A model generated the notes under the pieces. It searched no databases and was not told the DNA's origin. It saw only the letters and a list, made by a program, of their open reading frames with translations. Shown one piece after another: positions 1 through 9,736 of a stretch of DNA of 64,000 bases (its first letter is position 1; every line of letters begins with the position of its first letter). Location: positions 124,001 to 188,000 of the forward strand of contig NZ_JABFOE010000001.1 in the NCBI RefSeq assembly GCF_013116745.1, in the 5' to 3' direction. This DNA comes from Arthrobacter sp. 260. Its GTDB lineage: Bacteria; Actinomycetota; Actinomycetes; Actinomycetales; Micrococcaceae. A program made the translations under genes and the position numbers.

Positions 1-677
1 GTGCGCGCGCCCTCGATGGTCTCGGTGATTGACCCGTTGACGACGGCGTAGGTTTCCCGTTCCTTCTGGTAGCCGGCCGAACTCCGTTTCAGGTACCACC
101 GGGTCACCGGGTACAGCACCGGGACTCCCACCAGCAGTGCCAGCGCAAGTACCGGTGACGTGATCACCGCTGCGCCGATGGTGAGGAGAATGGTGACAAT
201 CGAGACCACCACCTGTGGGACGCCGAAACGCACGGTGTGGGACACGGCGTCGACGTCGTTGGTGGTGCGGGAGACCAGGTCGCCCGTCCCCGCCTTCTCC
301 ACCGTCGACAGCGGCAGGGAGGTGACCTGCTCCATGAAGTCCTCCCGGAGTTCGGCGAACACGGTCTCGCCGAAGACCATGCCGGCGCGTACCGCCAGGC
401 GACGCAGAAGCGACTGCGCAATCAGGAAGGCCAGCATAATCAGGGAGATGGTGGCGATGTAGTTCGAGGTGGTTCCCTCCACCACCGCATCCACGACGCG
501 TCCGAGCAGTACCGGTCCCACCAGGCCGGCGATCGCAGACCCCACGTAGAGGGCGACGACGCGGGACAGCCCGCCGCGATGGTGCCTAATCAGCCGCGCT
601 GCCTCGGCACGGACCTGGGCCGGCTCGGCGACCGGAAGCTTCCCGGAGGTGTCGGTGCCAGCTGCTGTTTCACTCAC
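1..677 (-). CDS. ABC exporter half-transporter, transmembrane part (partial)
   Basis: The gene runs off the left edge of the window, so only the N-terminal ~225 residues are visible. They form the membrane domain of an ABC exporter: hydrophobic helices near residues 35-80 and a loop that reads STVEKAGTGDLVSRTTNDVD, the typical coupling segment. The start is a GTG at 677 that overlaps the stop of the upstream ABC gene by 8 bases (GTGAGTGA), so the two are translated as a coupled pair. Because the upstream partner has a degenerate nucleotide-binding site, this subunit should carry the competent Walker A and B motifs, but that domain lies outside the window. The substrate cannot be told from the sequence. 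Confidence 0.85.
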   Translation of the reverse strand, partial: MSETAAGTDTSGKLPVAEPAQVRAEAARLIRHHRGGLSRVVALYVGSAIAGLVGPVLLGRVVDAVVEGTTSNYIATISLIMLAFLIAQSLLRRLAVRAGMVFGETVFAELREDFMEQVTSLPLSTVEKAGTGDLVSRTTNDVDAVSHTVRFGVPQVVVSIVTILLTIGAAVITSPVLALALLVGVPVLYPVTRWYLKRSSAGYQKERETYAVVNGSITETIEGAR

Positions 678-2397
678 TTCGGATGACCACATTTCGGTAG
701 GCGGGCTGGGACGACAACAGTTCCTGATGGGTTCCCTCGGCGGCCACCTGGCCGTCCTCGAGATACACGACGTGGTCCATCACACCGAGCATGAGAGGAC
801 TGGCAGTCACCACCACGGTGGTCTGGTCGACACCGCCCCGCATTCCCTTCAGGCGCGCGGCGATACGGGACTCCGTGTGCGCGTCCACAGCGCTGGTCGG
901 TTCAATGAGGACCAGGGTCTCCGCCTCGGTCAGGAGGGCGCGGGCAAGCACGAGGCGCTGCCGCTGGCCGCCGGAAAAGCTGCGCCCACGTTCGGTGACC
1001 TCGTGATCCAGGCCGTCGTCGACGCCGTCGAGAATGTCCAGGGCGCTGGAGGCGTCAAGCGCCGCAAGAATTCCCGAATCGCTGTGCCGGGACCGGGGAT
1101 CCAGCTGGGACCGCAGGGAGCCCGTGAAGAGCTGGGGGTTCGCCTCGCTGACCACGATGCGCTGCCGGATATCGCGGAGGGCGATGTGCTGCAGGGATGC
1201 CGTTCCCCAACGGACTTCAGCCGTCTCGAGTACCTCATCCTCGAAGCGCCCTAATCGTGTTGCCAGGTCGGCTGAGGCCGCGGTGTCAACCGAGACCACG
1301 GCGGTGATCCGGCCCGGCTGGATGACGATTCCGGTCCGGGCATCGCGCAGCAGGGACCCGGGTGGCGGGGCCGGCAGCGTGGCTGCCTGGTCGGCGACGT
1401 CGGGATCGACGCTGAGCACGGCAATAATCTTCCGCGCGCCGACATGCGCCCTGATGAACCGGGCCACGCTGTCAGCTGCGGCGCGGATGGGGGTCATCAG
1501 GAAGATCGAGTAACCGTAGAGTGCAACCAGCTGCCCGGGTTCGATGTCTCCTGACAGTGCCAGGTTTGCCCCGACCCAGGTGAAAAGGACGCTGAAGGCG
1601 CCGGCAATGAACACCTGGGAGGCTTCAAGATCGGCGAGCGAATACGCGACCCGGATACCCGAATCCCGGGTTTTCACCGAGCGTTCCCGGTAGCGGTTGA
1701 CGAAGATGTGTTCCCCGCCGATGCCCCTGAGGACCCGGAGTCCCGCGACGGTGTCGGCGCCAACGGCAGTCATTTTGCCCGACGCCTCACGCTGCTCACG
1801 CTGCCGGGCCTGGAGGGGGCGGACCACGAACAGCAGCAGTCCACAGCAGGCCGGGACGCCGACGAGGACGATGATTCCGAGAAGCAGCGACGTCTGGGAG
1901 ATCAGCACGCACACCACCAGCCAGGCCATGACTGACCCGGCCAGCCGGGCCGATACTGCGTAGATTTCGCCGAGCCGGGTGGCATCCGAGGCGGCAGTGG
2001 ACACTACCTCCCCTGTCGAAAGCTTCCGCGGCAACGCATCTCCGGTGCGGGTGATCTTGTACCCGATCAACCGGATGGAGTGGAAAGCCGCCTGCAACCA
2101 TCCGCTGATCGCGGTCCGGTGCTCAAGGGTGCCAGCGACGGCCTGGAGCACGGTCAGCCCGATCAGGACCCCTACCCACAGCAAGAGCCGGTCGAACTCG
2201 CCCGCAACGATCCCCTCGTCAATGGCCCGGCCCAGGACGAAGGGCATCACCGCCTGGGCGACCATCCAGACAGTGCCGAACACCACCCCCGCGAGGAGGG
2301 TGGCTTTCTGCTTCGATGCCAGCCAGAGCAGGTAGCGGGAAGGGGAGCGGAGATCCGGTGTTCCGGGATCAGGGTAGGGATAAGAGCGCACGATCAA
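670..2397 (-). CDS. ABC exporter half-transporter with degenerate nucleotide-binding domain
   Basis: A 575-residue fused membrane/ATPase half-transporter. Residues ~20-320 are the six-helix ABC exporter membrane domain and the C-terminal part is a nucleotide-binding domain. The signature motif is nearly intact (FSGGQ, residues ~474-478), but the ATP-site motifs are not. Where Walker A should be, the protein reads AVVSVDTAASADLATRL with no GxxGxGK[ST]. Walker B reads LVLIEPTSAVD, with Ile in place of Asp. The H-loop histidine is replaced (VVTASP). This is the pattern of the non-catalytic half of a heterodimeric exporter, which contributes its signature loop to the partner's ATP site. It precedes the partner gene at 1-677 and overlaps it, consistent with a co-translated heterodimer. 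Confidence 0.9.
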   Translation of the reverse strand: MIVRSYPYPDPGTPDLRSPSRYLLWLASKQKATLLAGVVFGTVWMVAQAVMPFVLGRAIDEGIVAGEFDRLLLWVGVLIGLTVLQAVAGTLEHRTAISGWLQAAFHSIRLIGYKITRTGDALPRKLSTGEVVSTAASDATRLGEIYAVSARLAGSVMAWLVVCVLISQTSLLLGIIVLVGVPACCGLLLFVVRPLQARQREQREASGKMTAVGADTVAGLRVLRGIGGEHIFVNRYRERSVKTRDSGIRVAYSLADLEASQVFIAGAFSVLFTWVGANLALSGDIEPGQLVALYGYSIFLMTPIRAAADSVARFIRAHVGARKIIAVLSVDPDVADQAATLPAPPPGSLLRDARTGIVIQPGRITAVVSVDTAASADLATRLGRFEDEVLETAEVRWGTASLQHIALRDIRQRIVVSEANPQLFTGSLRSQLDPRSRHSDSGILAALDASSALDILDGVDDGLDHEVTERGRSFSGGQRQRLVLARALLTEAETLVLIEPTSAVDAHTESRIAARLKGMRGGVDQTTVVVTASPLMLGVMDHVVYLEDGQVAAEGTHQELLSSQPAYRNVVIRSE

Positions 2398-2521
2398 CCA
2401 TCCTAGCCCGCAGTACGGCTAAGTGATAGACATTTCCCAATCACTTGTGGTGTGCGTGTCGTGATACAGGTCGCCGGGCGGGCATTCGGTTTTCTACACG
2501 ATGACGAAGTACCGTTAACAT

Positions 2522-3403
2522 GTGCTCAAAACCGCCCTGAAACCCCGCTGGATCCTGTCGCTGATCCTTGCCATGGTGATTGCGGCGGTCTTTGTACTCC
2601 TGAGCCAGTGGCAGTTCTCCAGCTCGACCGGTGACGCTCCGCCGCCGGAAAGCACCACGGAGAGGGAGCGTGCACTGACTGACGTCTTCAGTCCCGGCGT
2701 CCCCATGACCGCGCCTGTCGCCGACCAGATGGTCACTATGGACGGGGAATTCCTGCCGGACACCACCGTGCTGGTGCAGGACCGCCTGCAGGGAGACCGG
2801 CAGGGCTTCTGGCTGATCTCGGCCTTCGCCGTCGATGGCGTCCCCGAGGGCGCAGTTGATGACCCGGCCGGTCCGCCGGTGATCCCCGTGGTGCACGGCT
2901 GGATCCCGGACGCGCAGGCCGCCGCCGAGGTACCCGAACCCGTAGGCTCCGCGTCGGTGGTGGGGAGGCTGCTGCCCGCCGAAGGCCCGGTCGCCGAACG
3001 GCCGGTCGCCGGCCAGATCCCCACTCTCGCCACCGCCGAGCTCACCAACCGCTGGGACCGGCCCATCTACGCCGGTTTCGTGGTGTCTACCGCCACAGAG
3101 GTGGGCGGCCTGGATTGGGCCCCTGAGGCTCCGCTGGAGGTCGTGACGGTCGGGCCGCAGCCGCAAGAGACACCGCTCAACTGGCTGAATATTTTCTACG
3201 CGGTGGAATGGTTCGTCTTCGCCGGGTTCGCCTTCTTCCTCTGGTGGCGGCTGGTCGCCGACGACTACCGAAGGACCCTCGAGGAGGCCGAGGACAGCGC
3301 CGCAGAGGCGGCCAACACGAACGACGACGACAGCGACGACGGCAGCACGGGACACCCTGACCCCGCAGTGCAGGGCCCAACGACGAGTGAGGCACGACAG
3401 TGA
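2522..3403 (+). CDS. SURF1 family cytochrome oxidase biogenesis protein
   Basis: A 293-residue membrane protein with the SURF1 layout: an N-terminal transmembrane helix (~10-27), a long extracytoplasmic domain and a second helix near residues 220-245. The SURF1 features GxWQFxR-like (LLSQWQF near residue 28), a V-D-G-EF-like stretch (VTMDGEFLPD), VLVQDR and VVHGWIPD are present. The family helps assemble haem-copper cytochrome c oxidase. The last ~43 residues are an acidic, low-complexity tail. The start is GTG. The gene is divergent from the ABC pair and overlaps the next gene by 4 bases (GTGA), which suggests a SURF1/DUF3817 operon. Confidence 0.9.
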   Translation: MLKTALKPRWILSLILAMVIAAVFVLLSQWQFSSSTGDAPPPESTTERERALTDVFSPGVPMTAPVADQMVTMDGEFLPDTTVLVQDRLQGDRQGFWLISAFAVDGVPEGAVDDPAGPPVIPVVHGWIPDAQAAAEVPEPVGSASVVGRLLPAEGPVAERPVAGQIPTLATAELTNRWDRPIYAGFVVSTATEVGGLDWAPEAPLEVVTVGPQPQETPLNWLNIFYAVEWFVFAGFAFFLWWRLVADDYRRTLEEAEDSAAEAANTNDDDSDDGSTGHPDPAVQGPTTSEARQ

Positions 3404-3894
3404 GCACACCCAACGTGAACGGACCGGCAACAGGAAGCGGCACCTCCGGTGCCGCCCGGAAACCCAAGCGGCGGTTCGGCGGTACCCATGCACAGATCCT
3501 TTCGGCGCTGACCTTCTACAAGGTGCTCGCCTACGCCACCGGCATCATGCTCATGCTGGTCGTCGTGGAAATGATCGCAGCCTACGGGATGGGATCACAC
3601 ATCATGATCGGCGGACCTGAGGGTCTCTTTTCCCTGACGGACAAGAACTCGTCCGAGACTGCCGGAGGATTCAACTTCTCCACCACGGTCCTGATCGTCC
3701 ACGGCTGGATGTACGTGGTCTACCTGATCGCCGACTTCCGGCTCTGGCAGATGATGCGGTGGCCGTTCAAGCAGTTCATCGTGATGGCTCTGGGCGGCGT
3801 GGTGCCGCTGCTGTCGTTCATCGTTGAGCGCCGGATCCACCGGCAGGTGGAGCAGGAGCTGGCAGCACACCCCGAAGCAGCCTCCCGGTACTAG
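3400..3894 (+). CDS. DUF3817 membrane protein
   Basis: A 164-residue integral membrane protein. A basic, disordered N-terminus (~30 residues) is followed by three predicted helices (about 40-62, 99-117 and 127-144) and a charged C-terminus. The HAQILSALTFYKVLAYATG and LIVHGWMYVVYLIAD stretches match the DUF3817 family of actinobacterial membrane proteins, whose role is not established. Translation is coupled to SURF1 through a GTGA overlap. The order SURF1-DUF3817-guaA is, as far as I recall, common in Arthrobacter-type genomes. Confidence 0.85.
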   Translation: MSTPNVNGPATGSGTSGAARKPKRRFGGTHAQILSALTFYKVLAYATGIMLMLVVVEMIAAYGMGSHIMIGGPEGLFSLTDKNSSETAGGFNFSTTVLIVHGWMYVVYLIADFRLWQMMRWPFKQFIVMALGGVVPLLSFIVERRIHRQVEQELAAHPEAASRY

Positions 3895-3951
3895 CGGGCA
3901 TCCGGGCGTAGTGATGTGCGATCGGGTGCCCGTGGCGACTATTGTTGACGC

Positions 3952-5595
3952 GTGACTATTCCCGCATCCGGACCCGGAATTTCAGGCCATGCCGACTCCA
4001 CCCCAGACTCCGCAGAGGAGACCAGTGAAACAGGCCACCGGCCGGTGCTGGTGGTGGACTACGGCGCGCAGTATGCCCAGCTGATCGCCCGGCGGGTCCG
4101 CGACGCGGATGTGTACTCCGAGGTGGTTCCCCACACCCTGAACACTGCCGACCTGCTGGCAAAGAATCCGGTAGCGATCATCCTCTCCGGTGGACCCTCA
4201 AGCGTCTACGCTGAGGGAGCGCCCCGGGTTGACCCCGAACTGTTCACCGCCGGGGTTCCCGTTCTGGGGATCTGCTATGGCTTCCAGGCGATGGCTTCGG
4301 CGCTCGGCGGAACCGTCGCCAAGACCGGCCTCCGCGAATACGGGTCAACCGACGTCGCCGCGACGTCCAGCACCGGATCGCTGTTGGACGGAGTCCCGGA
4401 GCACCAGAACGCCTGGATGAGCCACGGCGACAGTGTGCAGGCCGCACCAGAGGGCTTCGAGGTGCTCGCAAGTACCGCAGGCGCGCCGGTTGCCGCGTTT
4501 GCCGACGAGTCCCGGCGCCTTTATGGCGTGCAGTGGCACCCCGAGGTGAAGCACTCGGATCATGGGCAGCAGGTGCTTGAGAACTTCCTCTTCAAGGGTG
4601 CCCGCCTGGAGGCGAACTGGACCACCGGCAACATCGTTGAGGAACAGGTGGAACGCATCCGGGAGCAGGTGGGAGACGCCCGCGTGATCTGCGGACTCTC
4701 CGGCGGAGTGGATTCAGCGGTCGCTGCGGCCCTGGTGCAGCGGGCGGTCGGAGACCAGTTGACCTGCGTTTTCGTCGACCACGGGCTGCTCCGCGAAGGG
4801 GAAGCCGAGCAGGTGGAACGGGACTTCGTCGCCGCCACCGGGGTCAACCTCTACGTAGCCAACGAGCAGAAGCGCTTCCTGGATGCCCTTGCCGGCGTCA
4901 GCGACCCGGAAACGAAGCGCAAGATCATCGGGCGTGAATTCATTCGCGCCTTCGAGGAAGCCGAGCGGGCGATCATTGCCCAGGCGCAGGCACACGCAGA
5001 GAAAATCCGGTTCCTCGTGCAGGGCACCCTTTACCCCGACGTCGTCGAATCCGGTGGCGGTGAGGGTGCGGCGAACATCAAGAGCCACCACAACGTGGGA
5101 GGCCTCCCCGAGGACCTGCAGTTTGAACTGGTCGAACCTCTCAGGGCGCTGTTCAAGGATGAGGTCCGGGCGGTCGGAGCCCAGCTGGGCCTGCCCGCCG
5201 AAATTGTTGGTCGTCAGCCGTTCCCCGGCCCCGGGCTGGGGATCAGGATAGTCGGCGACGTCACCCAGGAACGGCTGGACCTGCTCCGCCGTGCCGACGC
5301 AATTGCCCGCGCGGAGCTCACCGCCGCGGGACTGGACAACGAGGTGTGGCAGATGCCGGTGGTCCTCCTCGCCGAAGTCCGCAGCGTCGGCGTCCAGGGG
5401 GACGGCCGCACCTACGGCCATCCGATTGTCCTGCGTCCGGTATCCAGCGAGGACGCGATGACCGCAGACTGGTCCAGGCTGCCCTACGACCTGCTGGCCC
5501 GCATCTCGAACCGCATCACCAACGAGGTCGAGGGCGTCAACCGGGTGGTGCTGGATATCACCAGCAAGCCGCCCGGCACCATCGAATGGGAGTAG
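3952..5595 (+). CDS. guaA: GMP synthase (glutamine-hydrolysing)
   Basis: A 547-residue enzyme that converts XMP, glutamine and ATP to GMP in the last step of guanine nucleotide synthesis. The N-terminal class I glutamine amidotransferase domain has the nucleophile Cys108 in GICYGFQ and the WHPEV histidine/glutamate motif. The ATP pyrophosphatase domain carries the P-loop SGGVDS. The C-terminal dimerisation domain ends in the canonical KPPGTIEWE. The GTG start adds about 28 residues before the conserved [19 protein letters not shown], so a slightly shorter protein is possible but no better start is evident. All catalytic landmarks are intact. Confidence 0.97.
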   Translation: MTIPASGPGISGHADSTPDSAEETSETGHRPVLVVDYGAQYAQLIARRVRDADVYSEVVPHTLNTADLLAKNPVAIILSGGPSSVYAEGAPRVDPELFTAGVPVLGICYGFQAMASALGGTVAKTGLREYGSTDVAATSSTGSLLDGVPEHQNAWMSHGDSVQAAPEGFEVLASTAGAPVAAFADESRRLYGVQWHPEVKHSDHGQQVLENFLFKGARLEANWTTGNIVEEQVERIREQVGDARVICGLSGGVDSAVAAALVQRAVGDQLTCVFVDHGLLREGEAEQVERDFVAATGVNLYVANEQKRFLDALAGVSDPETKRKIIGREFIRAFEEAERAIIAQAQAHAEKIRFLVQGTLYPDVVESGGGEGAANIKSHHNVGGLPEDLQFELVEPLRALFKDEVRAVGAQLGLPAEIVGRQPFPGPGLGIRIVGDVTQERLDLLRRADAIARAELTAAGLDNEVWQMPVVLLAEVRSVGVQGDGRTYGHPIVLRPVSSEDAMTADWSRLPYDLLARISNRITNEVEGVNRVVLDITSKPPGTIEWE

Positions 5596-5729
5596 CCCGT
5601 CCCACCCGGGAACGGGTATTTGCCCGCCCCCGGTGTTGCGGCCCCGCCGCAGCGCCCTAGTCGGATAGCTTGGAAGACATGCCCCTCTGGTCCAGACCGC
5701 CGAAGATAACCGTAGAAAAGGAGACCGCC

Positions 5730-8700
5730 GTGTCAGTGCAGGAACCAGGGGACTCCGCTGGGACTTTTCTGCTGCCGTGGCTCCAAGACCTCGGTGCACA
5801 CGCCGGGACGGACACCCTGCTGCACTTTTCGCCTGCGTCGGCGAACAGCATTGATCTCACCCACGCACACCCCTCCGGTCTGGCTCAGCTGCTCGCTGGT
5901 CGTCGTACCCGTCTGTCCACGCTCCTGCGTGACCCCGCCCAGTATGCCGCGGCGATGAAGACGGCGCAGGTGCTGCGCGCGAAGATCTACGAGCTGGGCA
6001 CCGAACGCGGCATCGACGTCGGATATCTGGCGGCGGGCACCGCTGCCTGGCGCAGCGTCGACGACGACGGCAGGACTGAACCGTTGACCGCCCCCGTGAT
6101 GTTGACGGCTGTTTCACTGACGGTTCACGCCTCCCAGGACGACTACGAACTGCAACTGACCGAGCACGCCCGGCTCAACCCGGCGCTGGTCAGGCACCTG
6201 CGTGGTGTCCAGGGCATCCCACTCGACGCCGAAGCCATCGCACGGCTTGCCTACGGCACGGCCCGCTTCGATCCGCTGCCCGTGCTCGACCGCCTCCGCG
6301 CCGTCACCGAGGGCGTCCGTGGAATGGCGATCGAACATCATCTCCTTGTGTCCACGTTCGCGGATCTCGGAGACCTTGCCGACGACGCCGCCATTCGGCC
6401 CGAGCACCCGGTCCTGGCCGCCCTGATGGAGGCAGCACGCGACGGACAGACGGCGCCGTCGTCGTCCGCGCCCGCCGACCTCACCGGCCAGGTCACACCG
6501 GTTGACGAACGCCACCCCGCTGAAGAAGTGCTCATCCGGGACGCAGACTCAACGCAGCAGGATGTCCTGGACCAGATCGGCCAGGGGCACTCGCTGGTGG
6601 TTTCCTCGCCGCCGGGATCAGGACAGACCCAGACGGCGTTGAACGCGATCGCAGGTCTCACTGAGCAGGGCAAGAGCGTACTGGTGGTTGCTGAACGCCG
6701 CGGAACCCTCAACGAACTGGTGGAGGAGCTCGACACCCTCAACCTGGGGTCCCTGGTGCTGCAGCTGAACGCCAACATCAATGAACAGCAGCTGAAGGAT
6801 CAGCTGATTCGCGCCATCGTGAGGAACGAGAAGGCTACCCAGCCCGAACTGGACGGCCTGCATCAGACCCTGGTGGAAAACCGGCATCAGCTGCAGGATC
6901 ACGTCAAGTCACTGCACAACGTCCGCAGCCGCTGGGGCTGCTCGCCCTACCAGGCGATGCAGTCACTCGCCGAACTGACAGCGCTGGACCCGGCCCCCGC
7001 CACCACCGTCCGGCTGCTCCGCAGCGTGATGGATAGCATCCCTGACCGCGCCGAACTCACCGAGCGCCTTCGCCGGGCTGCCGAGCTCGGCAGCTTCAGC
7101 GCGTCAGCCGTCGACAGCCCGTGGTACGGGGCCAAACTGCTGAACCGGAAGGAAACCGAGCGCGCCCACGAGCTAGCCGTTGAACTGGCACGGGATATCC
7201 CACTGCTGCGGGAAAAGGTGCTGCGCGTCGCTGACTATTCGCAGATCCGGCTGGGTGGTTCCTTCACCGAATGGGGCGAGCAGCTGCAGCTTCTCGCGGC
7301 TGTCCGCGGAAGCCTGGACAAGTTCACCCCGGACATCTTCGACCGGCCTGTCACCGACCTCATTTCGGCAACTGCGCCCTCGTCGTGGCGCCGGGAACGG
7401 GCCATCGAGATGAGCTCGATGACCCGCTCACGGCTCCGCAGGGTTGCCAAGGAATACGTGCGTCCCGGTGTCCACATCGCTGACCTCCACGCATCGCTGC
7501 TAGAGGTGCAGCAGCAGCGCACCCTCTGGACCCGGTACGCAACCACTGAACGGCACCCGGCCGTGCCTACCGGACTCGCCGAGATCAACAGCTTCCACCA
7601 GAAGATCAGTCTGCAGCTGGACGAGCTCAACCGCGTGCTCGCCACCACGCCTGGCCACATTGACCTGGCAGACATGCCGCTGGACGGCCTCAGTTACCGG
7701 CTGGCCGGGCTCGCGAAGGACGAAGAGACGCTCGCGACCCTCCCGGAACGCACCCTCTTGCTCGATGAGATGCGTGAGCACGGATTGGGCGACCTTCTCG
7801 ACGACCTGGCACACCGCGAGGTGGGTCCGGAACAGGTAGGCTCCGAGCTGGAACTCGCCTGGTGGCAGTCCGCCCTGGACGCCATGATCAGCGGCGACGA
7901 CTATCTGGCCATGTCCGACGGCGGCAGCCTCCGGCGGTTGGAGGCCGACTACCGCCTGGCTGACAACGCGCACATCGCCTCCGGACCAGGCAGGCTCCGG
8001 TTTGCCCTCGCGGAACGGTGGCGGTCAGCCGTCGCCTCCCAGCCCGCCGAATCGGAGAAGCTGCGTGACCTGCTGCGCACCGGCACCCTCGACCTTCCGG
8101 GACTGAGCGCCCAGAACGATGAGCTGGTGACCGCGCTCATGCCTGTCTGGGCCGCGAGCCCCCTGATGCTGCCCATGGTCCTGCCAGCAGGTAAGACCTT
8201 CGACGCCGTGATCATCCTCGACGCCGAGTCGATCTCCCTGCAGTCGGCCATCCCGGCGATTGCACGCGCCCGCCAGGTCATCGCCTTCGGTGACGACCGC
8301 CTGGGCGGGCCCCAGGGTTTCAGCGTCGGCTCTACCGCCGGTGCGACGCCTGAAGCCGACCAGCTGACGAGTGCCTTCTCGGCCCTCGCGACCATTTTCC
8401 CGACGGTCGACCTCAGCGTGGTGTATCGGTGCGTCGACAAGGCGCTGACCAGCTTTCTCAGTGACACCTTCTACGAGGGCAGGCTTTCACGTCTGCCCCA
8501 CGGCTCCGAGATAACTGGGGCCGGTCGCGCGCTCACGGTGGAGTATCTGCCGGACGGCACGGGCATGCCCAGCGCCGACCAGGCTGGCGTGGAGAGTGTC
8601 GACGCCGAGGTGGCCCGCGTCGCCGACCTGGTGTTTGAGCACATCCGCCTCCGGCCCAGCAGCTCGCTGGCCGTTGTCACTGCTAGCGCCCGCCATGCCG

Positions 8701-9725
8701 GGCGGATTGGGCAAGCTATCCGACAGCGGATGGCCGATCTCCCTTGGTCTGCCGACTTCTTTGCCCCCGGACGGGAATCCTTCCGGGTGGTCCCGGTCGA
8801 GCGGGCAGCCGGCATCACGCGCGACTGCGTGATCTTCTCCCTGGGATTCGGCAGGACCCCGCACGGTAGGGCCCTCCACAACTTCGGCCAGCTTTCCGGT
8901 CCCGACGGCCGGGGACGCTTTGTTACCGCAATGACCCGGGCACGTCACCGGCTGCACGTGGTGACCTGTTTCCTCCCCACTGACCTCGATCCCGATCGGC
9001 TCGAGCACGGTGCCCTCGATTTTTATGGGCTGCTCGAACGCGAACTGGGCGAACCGACCGCCGAGGCAGCACCCGGCGAGGAGTCGTCGGAGAAGGCGCC
9101 GAACCCGGATCCGCTGGTCGCTGACCTGGTGAGCCGGCTCCGCGAACGTGGCGCCCACGTCCTCGACCACTACGATGGGGTTCTCGATATCGTGGCGACG
9201 GGGAGTTCCCACGCCGTGGCCACTTCCGCGGACCAGGCCCAGGGCGCCCAGATTCCACCGATGGCAATCGAATCGGATGGCACGGAGCGGTACCGGACCA
9301 TGACCGTCAGGGAACGCAGCAGGCTCCGCCCGCAGCTGCTCGAGCGGATGGGGTGGCGGTACATGCCGCTGTGGACCATCGAAGTTTTCACCGACCCGAA
9401 TGGATGCGCAGATCTGGTGAGCAACTATCTTGGACTCCCCGCTGTGCCGGAAGGCGGGCGCCGTCCGGTGTCCGGTCCCGCTTCCCGGCTCGGTCGAACG
9501 AGCGAAGCAATTGTTGAGGACGCCCGGATGCAGGTCAAGAGGCAGTCAAAGGCTACCTCCGACGACGGTGCTCCGGCCAGCGGTATGCCTGGCGCCACGG
9601 GCGCGACGTCCCCCGGGGATCTTCTCCCGAAGCATGCCGCCGAAGACGAGGGCAGGTCCTGGGGTGACTCCGAGGATTCGCACGGGGATTGGCTGAAGGA
9701 CCAGCGCCCTCCGCACTGGGACTGA
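5730..9725 (+). CDS. Large superfamily-1 helicase-like AAA protein with altered Walker A
   Basis: About 1331 residues. The frame is open from a TTG at 5670, but a GTG at 5730 has a strong Shine-Dalgarno (AAAGGAG, 5717-5723) at good spacing, so I start there. The N-terminal ~240 residues have no motif I can name. A P-loop region follows (PPGSGQTQT, residues ~294-302), then coiled-coil-rich sequence. The C-terminal part has helicase-like features: VIILDAESIS, a VVYRCVDKALTSFLSD stretch and MTRARHRLHVVTCF, resembling the last motifs of UvrD/RecB-type helicases. The Walker A lysine is Gln299 here, which would normally abolish ATP binding. The family is related to DUF4011-type putative helicases. 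The last ~100 residues are low complexity. It may act on DNA or RNA, but the role is unknown. Confidence 0.8.
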   Translation: MSVQEPGDSAGTFLLPWLQDLGAHAGTDTLLHFSPASANSIDLTHAHPSGLAQLLAGRRTRLSTLLRDPAQYAAAMKTAQVLRAKIYELGTERGIDVGYLAAGTAAWRSVDDDGRTEPLTAPVMLTAVSLTVHASQDDYELQLTEHARLNPALVRHLRGVQGIPLDAEAIARLAYGTARFDPLPVLDRLRAVTEGVRGMAIEHHLLVSTFADLGDLADDAAIRPEHPVLAALMEAARDGQTAPSSSAPADLTGQVTPVDERHPAEEVLIRDADSTQQDVLDQIGQGHSLVVSSPPGSGQTQTALNAIAGLTEQGKSVLVVAERRGTLNELVEELDTLNLGSLVLQLNANINEQQLKDQLIRAIVRNEKATQPELDGLHQTLVENRHQLQDHVKSLHNVRSRWGCSPYQAMQSLAELTALDPAPATTVRLLRSVMDSIPDRAELTERLRRAAELGSFSASAVDSPWYGAKLLNRKETERAHELAVELARDIPLLREKVLRVADYSQIRLGGSFTEWGEQLQLLAAVRGSLDKFTPDIFDRPVTDLISATAPSSWRRERAIEMSSMTRSRLRRVAKEYVRPGVHIADLHASLLEVQQQRTLWTRYATTERHPAVPTGLAEINSFHQKISLQLDELNRVLATTPGHIDLADMPLDGLSYRLAGLAKDEETLATLPERTLLLDEMREHGLGDLLDDLAHREVGPEQVGSELELAWWQSALDAMISGDDYLAMSDGGSLRRLEADYRLADNAHIASGPGRLRFALAERWRSAVASQPAESEKLRDLLRTGTLDLPGLSAQNDELVTALMPVWAASPLMLPMVLPAGKTFDAVIILDAESISLQSAIPAIARARQVIAFGDDRLGGPQGFSVGSTAGATPEADQLTSAFSALATIFPTVDLSVVYRCVDKALTSFLSDTFYEGRLSRLPHGSEITGAGRALTVEYLPDGTGMPSADQAGVESVDAEVARVADLVFEHIRLRPSSSLAVVTASARHAGRIGQAIRQRMADLPWSADFFAPGRESFRVVPVERAAGITRDCVIFSLGFGRTPHGRALHNFGQLSGPDGRGRFVTAMTRARHRLHVVTCFLPTDLDPDRLEHGALDFYGLLERELGEPTAEAAPGEESSEKAPNPDPLVADLVSRLRERGAHVLDHYDGVLDIVATGSSHAVATSADQAQGAQIPPMAIESDGTERYRTMTVRERSRLRPQLLERMGWRYMPLWTIEVFTDPNGCADLVSNYLGLPAVPEGGRRPVSGPASRLGRTSEAIVEDARMQVKRQSKATSDDGAPASGMPGATGATSPGDLLPKHAAEDEGRSWGDSEDSHGDWLKDQRPPHWD

Positions 9726-9736
9726 GGCAGTTCCGC

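Noticed and set aside
160..1513. Several plus-strand frames opposite the ABC genes
   Set aside because: Antisense shadows of well-supported ABC exporter genes on the minus strand.
2441..3493. 350-codon minus-strand frame opposite SURF1
   Set aside because: His/Gly/Arg-rich antisense frame; the plus strand encodes a clear SURF1 and DUF3817 pair.
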